A stretch of 64,000 bases of DNA from Niveispirillum irakense DSM 11586 (GCF_000429645.1 NZ_KE386933.1:310001-374000), one strand, 5' to 3'; shown: positions 19,966 to 29,679, counted from the first letter of the stretch. Made by a program: numbers and translations. Notes: generated from the letters alone by a model not told the origin.

Positions 19966-21231
19966 ATGGAATTGGATTATATTCATAATCTCTTGACAGA
20001 ACATAACGGTCTCATCCGTATGGTCGTGGGGGTTGTGGCGCTGATATTGGCGGCATCCTTTACCAATCTTGTTGTTAAGCGATTGGTCCTTTCTGGTATT
20101 CGTCGTGCCATGTCCATGACCCGGCTGGGGCATGATGAAGCCTTCACGCAATATGGGTTGATCCCGCGCCTGGCGAATGTGATGCCGGCGATGGTGATCA
20201 TGTATGGCATCAATTTTGTGCCGGCCTTGCCTGGGGCGGTGACGCTGGTGGTGCGCAATGTCTGCGCCGCCTTCATCATCCTGACCCTGACCTTGGCGAT
20301 CAGCGCGCTGTTGAACATCATCACGGCGATATATGCCCGCCGGCCGGATGCGCACCGGCGCCCCATCAAGGGCTATGTGCAATTGGTGAAGCTGGCGATT
20401 TTCGCCATCGCCACCATTTTGATCATCGCCACCCTGATGGACCGGTCGCCCTTGATCCTGCTATCGGGGGTTGGCGCCCTGGCGGCGGTTTTGATGTTGG
20501 TGTTCCAGGATACGCTGCTGTCGCTGGTGGCCAGTGTGCAGATTTCGTCCAGCGACATGCTGCGCGTGGGTGACTGGATCGAGATGCCGCAGATGAATGC
20601 TGATGGCGATGTGATCGACGTCGCCCTGCATACGGTGAAGGTACAGAACTGGGATAAGACCATCACCACCCTGCCGACCCGCAAGTTGATTTCCGAACCG
20701 TTCAAGAACTGGCGGGGCATGCAGGAATCCGGTGGCCGGCGCATCCGCCGGTCCATCCTGCTGGATCAGAACAGCGTGCGGTTCCTGACCCCGGCAGAGA
20801 TGGCGCGGCTGCGCCGCTTCCGCCCGTTGACCGCCTATCTGGACCAGAAGGAACTGGAACTGGCGCAATGGAACGCCCGCCTGGGGGATGCCGACCCGTT
20901 CAACGCCCGCCGCCTGACCAATATCGGCACCTTCCGGGCCTATCTGGAAAATTATCTGCGCCAGCATCCCGGCATCCATCAGGAGATGACCCTGCTGGTG
21001 CGCCAGATGGCGCCGACGCCGGAAGGCGTGCCGATGGAGATCTATTGCTTCACCAACACGGTCGCCTGGGCCGCGTATGAGGCGATCCAGTCCGACATTT
21101 TCGACCATCTGCTGGCCAGCCTGCCGGAATTCGGCCTGCGCGTATTCCAGAGCCCCAGCGGCGCCGATTTCGCCCGCCTGGGGGCTGAGATGGTAACACC
21201 CATGCCGCGCGTGGCGAACGAGCGGGGGTGA
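19966..21231 (+). CDS. Mechanosensitive ion channel, MscS family (YbdG-like)
   Basis: A 421-residue inner-membrane protein. About five hydrophobic helices occupy residues 15-190 (MVVGVVALILAASFTNLVV; AIFAIATILIIATLMD; LLSGVGALAAVLMLVFQD). The MscS pore-lining and beta domain follows (TLLSLVASVQISSSDMLRVG, DWIEMPQMNADGDVIDVALH), with a large cytosolic C-terminal region (YCFTNTVAWAAYEAIQSDIF). The GDWI-type beta motif is diagnostic. Length and C-terminal region fit YbdG-type channels, which respond to mild hypo-osmotic stress. The ATG at 19966 has GAAGGAA upstream and is preferred over in-frame TTG/GTG starts at 19948-19951. Confidence 0.9.
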   Translation: MELDYIHNLLTEHNGLIRMVVGVVALILAASFTNLVVKRLVLSGIRRAMSMTRLGHDEAFTQYGLIPRLANVMPAMVIMYGINFVPALPGAVTLVVRNVCAAFIILTLTLAISALLNIITAIYARRPDAHRRPIKGYVQLVKLAIFAIATILIIATLMDRSPLILLSGVGALAAVLMLVFQDTLLSLVASVQISSSDMLRVGDWIEMPQMNADGDVIDVALHTVKVQNWDKTITTLPTRKLISEPFKNWRGMQESGGRRIRRSILLDQNSVRFLTPAEMARLRRFRPLTAYLDQKELELAQWNARLGDADPFNARRLTNIGTFRAYLENYLRQHPGIHQEMTLLVRQMAPTPEGVPMEIYCFTNTVAWAAYEAIQSDIFDHLLASLPEFGLRVFQSPSGADFARLGAEMVTPMPRVANERG

Positions 21232-21273
21232 GGTGGGGAGGGGGTGGCTCGTTGACGGGCCACCCCAATGCAC

Positions 21274-22314
21274 TTACTGATCCTTCAACATCGCCTTGCG
21301 CTTTTCCGCCAGGGGCGAGACATAGCCCGGCACTTCCGGCGGTACGTCTTCGGCATAGGCTTCCAGGGTGCCGCGCACGCCCTCATCCGGGCCGTCGGTC
21401 GGTTCTTCCAGCAGGTCGGGCCGGTCACGCTCCACCCGCTTCAGGACGGCCTTCGGGATATCTTCTACCGTGCCGGTGATCTTGTAGCTGTGCATCCGGC
21501 CCATCAGCACGCCATGCACGCCGCTTTTGCCCATCAGCATCCAGGGCCACCAGGGGGCCTGGCGCATGAAGCCGGCGGTGAAACGCGCCGATGGCAGGGA
21601 CCGGTCGTCGATCTCGCCCCTCGGTGTGAAAATGGTGAAATGTTCTGACGGGTTGACGCGCCGGCCGGTGGAGGCCTTGGGCCAGCCCTCCGGCGTCACC
21701 GGGTTGGTATATTCATGGGCATAATCCCAGCTTAGTAGATACTGGTCACCAATGGGCTGCCAGGGCAGCAGGAAGGGTTTGCCCTTCTGCCCCTTGGTTC
21801 CATTGTCATTATTGATGGTCTCGCTGTCCCCGATCTTGAAGACCTTCTGTTCCAGGGTCAGGGTGCCGCGCCAGCGGTCATTCAGGAAGGGGAAAACCTC
21901 CACCCGCTCCCCGGTCCAGGGATTGTCCCAGTAATCCAGGATTTCCCCGGTGGCGAGATCGGTGAAATAGCCGCATTCCTTGCCCAGAACCTTCAGTGAT
22001 CCATCGGACTGCACGATGTTGCGGTTATTGCCAAAGCCGCAATAGCCGAACAGCGGCACGGCGCGCTTATCGCCAACAATGGCATATTGCACACCCTGAT
22101 AGCCGGACAGCACGGATTTGGGCCCCAGCGTGCCCCACATCTTGCCGAAGGCGTACAGGTTCTCCCGCGGGTCCATCACGTCCAGCGGGCGGATATCGCC
22201 CTTGGCGGCCTTGGCCGGGGTCAGGGCCGGGGCCGCCGCCATGGCGCCCATCCCGGCCATACCCCCGAAAAGCGACCGCCGGGTCAGGGATTTGAAAATC
22301 GCTTCATGAAACAT
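21274..22314 (-). CDS. DUF1838 family protein, Tat-exported
   Basis: A 346-residue protein with a twin-arginine signal (LTRRSLFGGMAGMGAMAAAP, cleavage near residue 36). The mature protein matches DUF1838 as I know it: LYAFGKMWGTLGPKSVLSGYQ, VPLFGYCGFGNNR, LDYWDNPWTGERVEVFPFLND, and SWDYAHEYTNPVTPEGWP. The function of DUF1838 is not established to my knowledge. It follows an alpha/beta hydrolase gene on the same strand with a 137-base gap holding a 10-bp hairpin, so co-transcription with partial attenuation is possible. The ATG is preceded by GGGGGATAGG. Confidence 0.85.
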   Translation of the reverse strand: MFHEAIFKSLTRRSLFGGMAGMGAMAAAPALTPAKAAKGDIRPLDVMDPRENLYAFGKMWGTLGPKSVLSGYQGVQYAIVGDKRAVPLFGYCGFGNNRNIVQSDGSLKVLGKECGYFTDLATGEILDYWDNPWTGERVEVFPFLNDRWRGTLTLEQKVFKIGDSETINNDNGTKGQKGKPFLLPWQPIGDQYLLSWDYAHEYTNPVTPEGWPKASTGRRVNPSEHFTIFTPRGEIDDRSLPSARFTAGFMRQAPWWPWMLMGKSGVHGVLMGRMHSYKITGTVEDIPKAVLKRVERDRPDLLEEPTDGPDEGVRGTLEAYAEDVPPEVPGYVSPLAEKRKAMLKDQ

Positions 22315-22350
22315 CGCCTATCCCCCTGTTCTTGTCCGTCTTGTCTGTTG

Positions 22351-22384
22351 GGCGGGAGAGGATGCCGGGGCAGTCTCTCCCGCC
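22351..22384 (-). other. Hairpin between alpha/beta hydrolase and DUF1838 genes
   Basis: A perfect 10-bp stem (GGCGGGAGAG / CTCTCCCGCC) with a 14-base loop lies inside the likely two-gene transcript. It lacks a T run, so it may be an attenuator or RNA-stability element rather than a terminator. Confidence 0.45.
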
Positions 22385-22451
22385 GGTCCAGAGTGGGGGT
22401 AAGGCGGGGGCAGGGGATGCTTCGCTTTGTGAACTGACCACCTGTCGGTAA

Positions 22452-23366
22452 TCAGCCCTCCCCATCCTGAGGGCGGAAAGCGCCGACGCGGGCCGGGTAG
22501 CGGGGGCCGAGGGCGGAAGCCGGTGCCGTGATCCCGGCCAGCGGGTCAGCCCCTTCGGCATCCAGGAACTGCCGGACCAGACCGGCGACATCCTGCCCAT
22601 ACATATCCAGGAAACCATGGCCCCAGCCGGGGCATTCCAGCAGCAGGCTGTTGCGGGCCAGCCCTTCGGCGCGACGGCTCTGCACATCCAGATCATCGCC
22701 GGTGACGAAGATCAGGGCGGGTTGCGCCACCTGTGGCATCCGCCCGGCCAGGTCATAGGCGAAGGCGGCCTGATGCCCCCAGGCTGCCCGGTGCCCGCCC
22801 AACAGCGCATCGGGGAATTTCTCGCCAATCTCCTCCAGATCCACACCGGGACGCATATGGTGATAAACAAAGCCCTTCCAGCGATCCAGAATATGGCTGC
22901 CATCGGCCAGGACGGGCTTTTCCTTATAGAAGGCGTGGAACTGCGCCCGTTCATCCTCCGTGATGATGGGGGCGGCCACCATGACCAGCCGTCGGACGGT
23001 GCCGGGGGCCTGGGCGGCCATCTCAATCGCTGTCATGGCACCGGTGTGATAGCCCATCACATCCACCGGCCCGTCAATGCCCAGCGCCTTCAGGCCCGCC
23101 AGAAGGGCCGTTGCATAGTCAGCGATGGAGGGCGGGGCGGGCGGGAAATCCGACAGGCCGAACCCCGGCGTATCGAAAGCGATGGCGGTGCGGTCGGTCC
23201 CGATCAAGCCCAGGAACCGCTCGAAAACGCGCCCGCTCATCGGGCTCATATGGATGCAGAGCAGGGGGGGCTTGTCGCTTTTGTCTGCCTGTGCGATGCG
23301 CAGATGCATCTGCCCGTAAGGCCCATCCACATAGGCCCGTCTCACCTGAACCATCCCGTTCACCAT
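22452..23366 (-). CDS. Alpha/beta hydrolase fold protein with His at the nucleophile position
   Basis: A 304-residue single-domain alpha/beta hydrolase without signal peptide. The oxyanion region is LLCIHMSPMSGRVF, then FDTPGFGLSD. The nucleophile elbow reads MGYHTGAMTA, so the usual G-x-S-x-G is G-Y-H-T-G with His instead of Ser/Asp/Cys. The later acid (VTGDDLDVQ) and His (CPGWGHGFLDMYG) look normal. It may not be a classical serine hydrolase. It is probably transcribed ahead of the Tat-exported DUF1838 gene. ATG 23366 has no Shine-Dalgarno; an in-frame ATG at 23354 is preceded by GGTGAACGGG and may be the true start. Confidence 0.82.
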   Translation of the reverse strand: MVNGMVQVRRAYVDGPYGQMHLRIAQADKSDKPPLLCIHMSPMSGRVFERFLGLIGTDRTAIAFDTPGFGLSDFPPAPPSIADYATALLAGLKALGIDGPVDVMGYHTGAMTAIEMAAQAPGTVRRLVMVAAPIITEDERAQFHAFYKEKPVLADGSHILDRWKGFVYHHMRPGVDLEEIGEKFPDALLGGHRAAWGHQAAFAYDLAGRMPQVAQPALIFVTGDDLDVQSRRAEGLARNSLLLECPGWGHGFLDMYGQDVAGLVRQFLDAEGADPLAGITAPASALGPRYPARVGAFRPQDGEG

Positions 23367-23390
23367 AATGATATATTATTAGACCATTAT
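23365..23390 (-). promoter_or_regulatory. AT-rich inverted repeat at the start of the hydrolase-DUF1838 transcript
   Basis: ATAATG ... CATTAT arms flank an AT-only-like core (ATATATTATTAG) in otherwise GC-rich DNA, right at the first ATG of the hydrolase gene. The arrangement suits a promoter -10 region with an overlapping operator. No regulator gene lies beside it. Confidence 0.35.
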
Positions 23391-23498
23391 CGTTGCGACT
23401 TTGCGGCTGCCTTGTCAATGCGCTGCCGGGCGCCTGGATGTGAAAAGGGGCCGGTGTCGCCACCAGCCCCCCTTCATGACTTTCCTGTCGTAGGTGCC

Positions 23499-26400
23499 TT
23501 AACCCGCCAGCAGGCCCCGCAACTGCCGGCTGGCCACTGCCAGCATGGCGATGTCGATCTGAGCGACGCTGCGCAGATCGGTCAACAGGCTGTTGATCCG
23601 GTCCAGCGGGCCCTGGCGGGTCTGGCTCCATTCCGCCATCGGGTCGTCGGCGGGTTGGGCCAGCACCCGCGCGGTCAGCCGGGCCTGCAGGTTGAACAGG
23701 TCATCCAGCGTGGCGGCGATGGCCTGCCGCTGCCAGTGGTTCTCTGCCTTCACATCGGTCGTGCGAGTGCGCAGATAATCCAGCCCCAGATAATCGCCCA
23801 GCTCAAAATAAATCCGGGCGACCTCGGCAGGGGCATGGCCGATCTCCTTCGCCACCTCGGCAATGTCGGTGGCGGCGGCAAGGCCGGGCAGGCAGGCGAT
23901 GCGGTTGGCCAGATCCGCCGGCACTCCGGCTTCTGTCCACAGGCTGGCATGCTCGGTCACCCATTTCAGGGCAGGGGGAGAGAGGATATCGGTCAGGTTG
24001 CCGGCCAGTTCCTCCACCACCGGGGCCAGACGCGACGTTTCCGCCGCGATATCCAGCGGATAGGTGCCATGGGCCAGCACCCAGGGCACAGCGCGGCGCA
24101 TCAGATGCCCGGTATAGGCCATCATCGCCGTCTGGGTGGCGGCGGGCACCTTATTGTCCAGCCCTTCCACCGCGTCCCAGATGCCACGCAGGCCGAAGGC
24201 ATCGCGGACGATCAGATAGGCACGGGCAGCATCGCCGAAACCGCGCCCTGTCTGCTCCACCATTTCCCAGGTGAAGGTGGGGCCCACCCGGTTGACCATG
24301 CCGTTGGTGACGGCGGTGCAGATGATCTCCCGCCGCAACTGGTGGCGGGCGACGGCATCGCCAAACCGTTCCTGCAGCGCCTTGGGGAAGTAGCGCGTCA
24401 GGTCGCGTTCCACCGCCGGATCATCCGGCAGGTCGGTGGCCAGCAACTGGTCATACAGGTCGATCTTGGCATAGGCCAGCAGCACCGCCAGTTCCGGCCG
24501 GGTCAGGCCCTGGCGTGCGGCGGTGCGGGCGGCAAATTCCTCGTCATCGGGCAGATACTCAATGGCGCGGGACAGTTTGCCGGCCTTTTCCATGGCGCGG
24601 GCAAAACGGGCCTGATCTTCCAGCGTGTCCACTGCGCTGGCCTGGGCGATGGTCAGGGCCTGGGTCTGCTTGTAATTATCGGCCAGGACCAGTTCCGCGA
24701 CCTCATCCGTCATCTGGGCCAGCAGCACGTCACGCTGTTCGCGCGTCATGCCGCCCTGGTCCATCACGTCACGCAGCAGGATCTTGATATTCACCTCATG
24801 GTCGGAGGTGTCCACACCGGCGGAATTGTCGATGGCATCGGTATTGATGGCGATACCGGCCTGGGCCGCCTCGATCCGGCCGCGCTGGGTGAAGCCCAGA
24901 TTGGCACCTTCGCCCACGACCTTCACCCGCAGATCGCGGCCATTGATGCGGATCGCGTCATTGGCCTTGTCGCCGGCATCGGCGTTGCTTTCTGCGTGTG
25001 ACTTCACATAGGTGCCGATGCCGCCCAGCCACAGCAGTTCCACCTCTGCTTTCAGGATGGTGCGCATCAGATCGGCCGGGGTGATGCGGTCGACCTGCAG
25101 GTCAAGCGCTTCGCGGATTTCCGGCGTCAACTGGATGGATTTCGATCCCCTGTCGAATATGCCGCCGCCGGGCGACAGCTTGGCCGTGTCGTAATCGGCC
25201 CAGGAGGAGCGACTGAGATCGAACAGGCGCTTGCGCTCCTGCCAACTGGTCGCCGCATCCGGGTTGGGATCAATGAAGATGTGGCGATGGTCGAAGGCGG
25301 CAATCAGCCGGATATGCCGGGACAGCAACATGCCATTGCCGAACACGTCGCCCGACATGTCGCCCACGCCGACGGCGGTGAAATCCTGGTTCTGGATATC
25401 CTTGCCACGTTCGCGGAAATGGCGTTTCACCGCCTCCCACGCGCCGCGGGCGGTGATGCCCATGCCCTTATGGTCGTACCCGGCGGACCCGCCGGACGCA
25501 AACGCATCATCCAGCCAGAAGCCGTAATCCCGCGACACGCCATTGGCGATGTCGGAGAAACTGGCCGTGCCCTTGTCGGCAGCCACCACCAGGTAAGGAT
25601 CGTCGCTGTCCAGCCGCACCACATCGGTCGGCGGGATCACCTCGCCTTTCTTCAGATTGTCGGTAATGTCCAGCAGGCCGCGCATCATGGTCTTGTAGCA
25701 TTCGACCACTTCAGCCATCAGCGCTTCGCGCCCGGCGGCGGGTGACGGCGGGTTCTTCACCACGAAGCCGCCCTTGCTGCCCACGGGCACGATCACCGCA
25801 TTCTTGACGATCTGCGCTTTGATCAGGCCCAGGATTTCGGTACGGAAATCTTCCCGCCGGTCGGACCAGCGGATGCCGCCGCGCGCCACCTTGCCGCCGC
25901 GCAGATGGATGGCTTCGACGCGTGGGGAATAGACCCAGATTTCCCGCCAGGGGCGGGGCAGGGGCAGATCATCGATGGCGCCGCTATCCAGCTTGAAGCT
26001 GACATAGGATTTGGGCTGCCCGTCTGCGTCTTTCTGGAAGAAATTGGTGCGCAGCGTGGCGCGGATGATGTTCAGCATCCGCCGCAGGATGCGATCCTCA
26101 TCCAGGTTGGAGACGGCATCCAGCGCGTGGTCGATCTCCAGGATCAGGCCCTTGCGCCGCATATCCACCTCGTCCCGGCCCAGCCGGGCCAGGGTGTCCG
26201 GATCGTGGCTGGTACGGAACAGGTCCATCAGCAACCGGGCAATGGCGCTGTGGGTGGCCAGCGTATTCTCGATATATTCCTGGCTGAAATCGAACTTGGC
26301 CTGTTTTAGATATTTGGCATAGGCGCGGAAGACCACCACCTCGCGCCAGGTCAGCCCCGCCATCAGAACCAGACGGTTGAAGCCGTCGCTTTGCGCATCG

Positions 26401-28346
26401 CCGGTCCAGACGCGCAGGAACGCCTCCTCAAAGGCGGCCTTTACCTTCTCCAGTTCCACGGCGCGGCCATCGGCGGTCACCATGTCAAAATCCTGAAGGA
26501 AGATGTTGGGCGTGTCGCCCGGCATCTCCACCTCGAACGGGCCACCCTCGGCCCGGATGCGCAGGCCCAGATGCTCCAGCATCGGCAGAACCTGCGACAG
26601 TTCCACCGGGGAGCCTGCCTGATAAACCTTGAAGAAAAGCTGGTTGCTGTCTGCTTCCACAGGGCGGTGCAGGTTCAGCGTCACCTTGCCATCGGCCAGC
26701 ACCCGCTCAATGCACAGGATATCGGCCACGGCCTGATCGGCGCTGTAGGCTTCCTGGAAGGAGGCGGGAAGGGCGGCGATATATTTACGCGCCAGGGTCA
26801 GCCCCGCCGCCTCGCCCTTTTCCTCCACCAGTGCCTGGGACAGCCGGTCGCGCCAGCCGCGCGCCGCTTCGATCAACTGGCGCTCCAGATCGGCGACATC
26901 CACATCCGGCACCTTGCCGGTATTGGTCTGCACGATCAGATGCACGCGGGCCAGAACGCTTTCCGCCAGCGTCACATTGGCCTGGATGGTCGTGCCCTCA
27001 TAGGCCCGCTCGATCAGCGCCTGCAGGCGCTTGCGCAGGTCGGTATCGTACCGGTCCCGCGGCACATGGATCAGGGCGGAGACAAACCGCTCAAACGGGT
27101 CTTTACGGACAAACAAAGCAACCCGCTGCCGGTCCTGGAGATGCAGGACGCCCAGCGCGATATCGGCCAACTCATCATCGCTGATCTGGAACAGCTCGTC
27201 GCGGGGGAAGGTTTCCAGGATATGGACCAGCGCCTTGCCATCATGGCCGCGCGGGTCGAAGCCGGCCCGGCTCAACAGGCGCGTCACCTTCTGGCGCAGG
27301 AACGGGATATCGCGCACCGACCGGTTATAAGCAGTGCTGGTGAACAGGCCGACAAACAGCCGCTCCCCGATCTCCGCGCCGGCTTCGTCAAACAGCTTCA
27401 CCATCACCGCATCCAGCGGCGCGCGGCGATGAACGGTGCTGTCCTTGTTGGACTTGGTCACCATCATGAAGCGCGGCTGCCGGACGAAGGACCGCACCTC
27501 CGGCGGCAGGGAGGAGAAATGACGCAGCCCGTCAAAGACGCTGACATCATCATCGCGCAGGATGCCCAGCCCCTGGCCGGTCTGGATATCCAGCGTTTCC
27601 TCATTCCCGTCGCGGCCGAAGCGATATTCCCGCGCGCCCAGGAAGATGAAATGTTCCTCATCCATCCAGCGCAGGAAGGACAGGCCCTCGGCGATATCCT
27701 CGCCCGCCACGGGGGTGGGCAGGGTGGGAGTGGCGGCGATGGTGGCGGCCAGCCGTTCCCGCATGGCGGTGAAATCACTGACGGCGGCGCGCACATCGGC
27801 CAGCACGGCGGCCACGTCGTTGCGCAGCTTGGCCAGATCAGTGGCATCACCCACCTGATCCACCTCGATATGCATCATGGATTCGGCCACCGCATCGGCG
27901 GGCGCATCCTGGGCGCTATGGATGGCCGTGATCCGGCCTTCCCCGTTGCGGCTGACGCGGATCACCGGATGGACGACCAGATGCACGGTCAGCCCATGGC
28001 GGTTCAGTTCGGCCGAAACGCTGTCGACCAGGAAGGGCATGTCGTCATTGACGATCTGCACCACCGTATGATGGGCGTGCCAGCCATCGGCATCCACGCG
28101 CGGGTTCTGCACCCGCACCAGGGCTTCGCCGGGCTTGCGGGTGCAGCCAAACTGCCAGATGGCAATGGCGGCGCCATACAGTTCATCCGCGCCGGAATGC
28201 AGCATGTCCACCGGTGAGACGTTGCGGTAGAACTGACGGACGAAAGCCTCGGCCAGCGGGGCCTTTTCCTTGGACAGGCGGGCATGAACCCTTGCCACCA
28301 CCTGATCGACCAGCTCGGACTTGCGCTGTTCGAGCTTGAACGCCAT
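23499..28346 (-). CDS. NAD-specific glutamate dehydrogenase, large (~180 kDa) class
   Basis: A 1,615-residue protein of the L_180 class (Caulobacter GdhZ / Streptomyces type). A long N-terminal ACT-like regulatory region leads to a central catalytic core: KVARGGIRWSDRREDFRTEI, IVPVGSKGGFVVKNPP, DKGTASFSDIANGVSRDYG, and NAD-binding segment FTAVGVGDMSGDVFGNGML. It oxidises glutamate to 2-oxoglutarate and ammonia with NAD+, a catabolic role when amino acids are the carbon source. The ATG at 28346 has GGGAG ten bases upstream; the frame continues 33 codons further without family resemblance. A regulator of the NrtR/NadQ type is divergently encoded next to it. Confidence 0.95.
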   Translation of the reverse strand: MAFKLEQRKSELVDQVVARVHARLSKEKAPLAEAFVRQFYRNVSPVDMLHSGADELYGAAIAIWQFGCTRKPGEALVRVQNPRVDADGWHAHHTVVQIVNDDMPFLVDSVSAELNRHGLTVHLVVHPVIRVSRNGEGRITAIHSAQDAPADAVAESMMHIEVDQVGDATDLAKLRNDVAAVLADVRAAVSDFTAMRERLAATIAATPTLPTPVAGEDIAEGLSFLRWMDEEHFIFLGAREYRFGRDGNEETLDIQTGQGLGILRDDDVSVFDGLRHFSSLPPEVRSFVRQPRFMMVTKSNKDSTVHRRAPLDAVMVKLFDEAGAEIGERLFVGLFTSTAYNRSVRDIPFLRQKVTRLLSRAGFDPRGHDGKALVHILETFPRDELFQISDDELADIALGVLHLQDRQRVALFVRKDPFERFVSALIHVPRDRYDTDLRKRLQALIERAYEGTTIQANVTLAESVLARVHLIVQTNTGKVPDVDVADLERQLIEAARGWRDRLSQALVEEKGEAAGLTLARKYIAALPASFQEAYSADQAVADILCIERVLADGKVTLNLHRPVEADSNQLFFKVYQAGSPVELSQVLPMLEHLGLRIRAEGGPFEVEMPGDTPNIFLQDFDMVTADGRAVELEKVKAAFEEAFLRVWTGDAQSDGFNRLVLMAGLTWREVVVFRAYAKYLKQAKFDFSQEYIENTLATHSAIARLLMDLFRTSHDPDTLARLGRDEVDMRRKGLILEIDHALDAVSNLDEDRILRRMLNIIRATLRTNFFQKDADGQPKSYVSFKLDSGAIDDLPLPRPWREIWVYSPRVEAIHLRGGKVARGGIRWSDRREDFRTEILGLIKAQIVKNAVIVPVGSKGGFVVKNPPSPAAGREALMAEVVECYKTMMRGLLDITDNLKKGEVIPPTDVVRLDSDDPYLVVAADKGTASFSDIANGVSRDYGFWLDDAFASGGSAGYDHKGMGITARGAWEAVKRHFRERGKDIQNQDFTAVGVGDMSGDVFGNGMLLSRHIRLIAAFDHRHIFIDPNPDAATSWQERKRLFDLSRSSWADYDTAKLSPGGGIFDRGSKSIQLTPEIREALDLQVDRITPADLMRTILKAEVELLWLGGIGTYVKSHAESNADAGDKANDAIRINGRDLRVKVVGEGANLGFTQRGRIEAAQAGIAINTDAIDNSAGVDTSDHEVNIKILLRDVMDQGGMTREQRDVLLAQMTDEVAELVLADNYKQTQALTIAQASAVDTLEDQARFARAMEKAGKLSRAIEYLPDDEEFAARTAARQGLTRPELAVLLAYAKIDLYDQLLATDLPDDPAVERDLTRYFPKALQERFGDAVARHQLRREIICTAVTNGMVNRVGPTFTWEMVEQTGRGFGDAARAYLIVRDAFGLRGIWDAVEGLDNKVPAATQTAMMAYTGHLMRRAVPWVLAHGTYPLDIAAETSRLAPVVEELAGNLTDILSPPALKWVTEHASLWTEAGVPADLANRIACLPGLAAATDIAEVAKEIGHAPAEVARIYFELGDYLGLDYLRTRTTDVKAENHWQRQAIAATLDDLFNLQARLTARVLAQPADDPMAEWSQTRQGPLDRINSLLTDLRSVAQIDIAMLAVASRQLRGLLAG

Positions 28347-28603
28347 GACGCTTCTCCCAAAAAATGCCGGTTCTCGCCGGGGGGTAAGCGTCCCCGGCCC
28401 GGCTTCGCGGCAAGGCAGCTTGCCCCAACTGACGTAACGTCTCAAAGGCTTACCGGTGCCATTCGTATGATCCGAAACGGTTGTTTCCCCTACGGGCTGG
28501 TATCGGGCATTCCATTGCTTTACAAGCGGCTACGGCTTTGCTTTCGAAGGCGGGGGACAGCATCGCCCCCCGTTTCATCCATGAACCAGGGAGGATGCGT
28601 ACC

Positions 28604-29638
28604 GTGCCAGTGGCCGACTCGACCGTCCTGGGTCTGACCGCCGTCATCGTCGCCGTGACGGAGGAGGTGCCGCGCGTGCTGGTGGTGCGGCGCATGACGC
28701 ATAATCTGGCCACCCCGGAACAGCGCGACGCCACGGCGGGACTGGATTCCCTGCCTTTCGGCCCTTTCGCTGCCGAGCGTGACCGCACCCTGGAACAGGG
28801 ATTGCGCCGCTGGGTGGAAGAACAGACCGGCCTGCCGCTGCGCTATGTCGAGCAGCTTTACACATTCGGCGACCGTTACCGCGACCCGCGGGAACTGGAG
28901 GGCGGGGCGCGGGTGGTCACGGTCGGCTATATGGCGCTGGTGCAGGAAGCGCCTTTGTCCGGCAGTGGGGCGGCCGAATGGCATGATTGGTACGATTACT
29001 TCCCCTGGGAAGATTGGCGCGACGGCAAGCCCGACATCCTGACCCGCCTCATCACCCCGGCGCTGCGGCGCTGGGTGGCGGCGGCCCCGGACAGTGCGGC
29101 GGCGGCCAAGCGGGCCGAGCGTGTCTCCACCACCTTCGCGGAAGAGGAATTGTGGGATACGGAGCGGGTGCTGGAGCGCTATGAACTGCTCTACAGCGCC
29201 GGTTTGGTGGAAGAGGCACGGCGCGACCGTGCCATCCGCGCCCGTCTGGGCCTGGCGCTGGACAGCGCCCAGTTGGACGAGCCGGAACTGGCCGCCGCCC
29301 TGGGCACGCCCATGGCGCAGGATAATCGCCGCATCCTGGCGGTGGCGCTGGGCCGCATGCGCGGCAAGCTGAAATACCGCCCCCTGGTGTTTGAACTATT
29401 ACCCGCCCAGTTCACCCTGTTCCGCCTGCAAAGGACGGTGGAGGCTTTGTCGGGCGTGCAGTTGCATAAGCAGAATTTCCGCCGGCTGGTGCTGGCCGGC
29501 GGGCTGGTGGAGGCCACCGGCGCCCAGGAAGCCCGCACCGGCGGTCGCCCGGCGGAACTGCACCGTTTCCGCCGCGATGTGCTGCGCGAACGGGTAGCGG
29601 CTGGCGTGGGCCTGCCAATGGTCCGGATGGTGGATTAG
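28604..29638 (+). CDS. NrtR/NadQ-like transcriptional regulator with degenerate Nudix domain
   Basis: About 344 residues. The N-terminal ~150 residues resemble a Nudix fold, with LRRWVEEQTGLPLRYVEQLYTFGDRYRDP at the position of the Nudix box but without the full GX5EX7REUXEEXGU pattern, so hydrolysis is unlikely. The C-terminus is a winged-helix region like that of NrtR (LHKQNFRRLVLAGGLVEA, GGRPAELHRFRRD). NrtR proteins repress NAD biosynthesis genes and respond to ADP-ribose; alphaproteobacterial relatives are annotated as NAD regulators. GTG 28604 is favoured because GGAGG (28590-28594) lies nine bases upstream; ATG 28595 directly abuts that site. It is divergent from NAD-glutamate dehydrogenase. 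Confidence 0.78.
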   Translation: MPVADSTVLGLTAVIVAVTEEVPRVLVVRRMTHNLATPEQRDATAGLDSLPFGPFAAERDRTLEQGLRRWVEEQTGLPLRYVEQLYTFGDRYRDPRELEGGARVVTVGYMALVQEAPLSGSGAAEWHDWYDYFPWEDWRDGKPDILTRLITPALRRWVAAAPDSAAAAKRAERVSTTFAEEELWDTERVLERYELLYSAGLVEEARRDRAIRARLGLALDSAQLDEPELAAALGTPMAQDNRRILAVALGRMRGKLKYRPLVFELLPAQFTLFRLQRTVEALSGVQLHKQNFRRLVLAGGLVEATGAQEARTGGRPAELHRFRRDVLRERVAAGVGLPMVRMVD

Positions 29639-29679
29639 CGTTCGCCCTGTTTGAAGGGAATCGGAGATGGTTCTCGCTT

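Noticed and set aside
18153..19988. A 611-codon open frame on the plus strand opposite lepA
   Set aside because: Antisense of LepA, a strongly conserved gene.
22617..25001. A 794-codon open frame on the plus strand opposite hydrolase and NAD-GDH
   Set aside because: Composition is His/Gly/Gln-rich low complexity typical of antisense of GC-rich genes, and the minus strand encodes recognised proteins.
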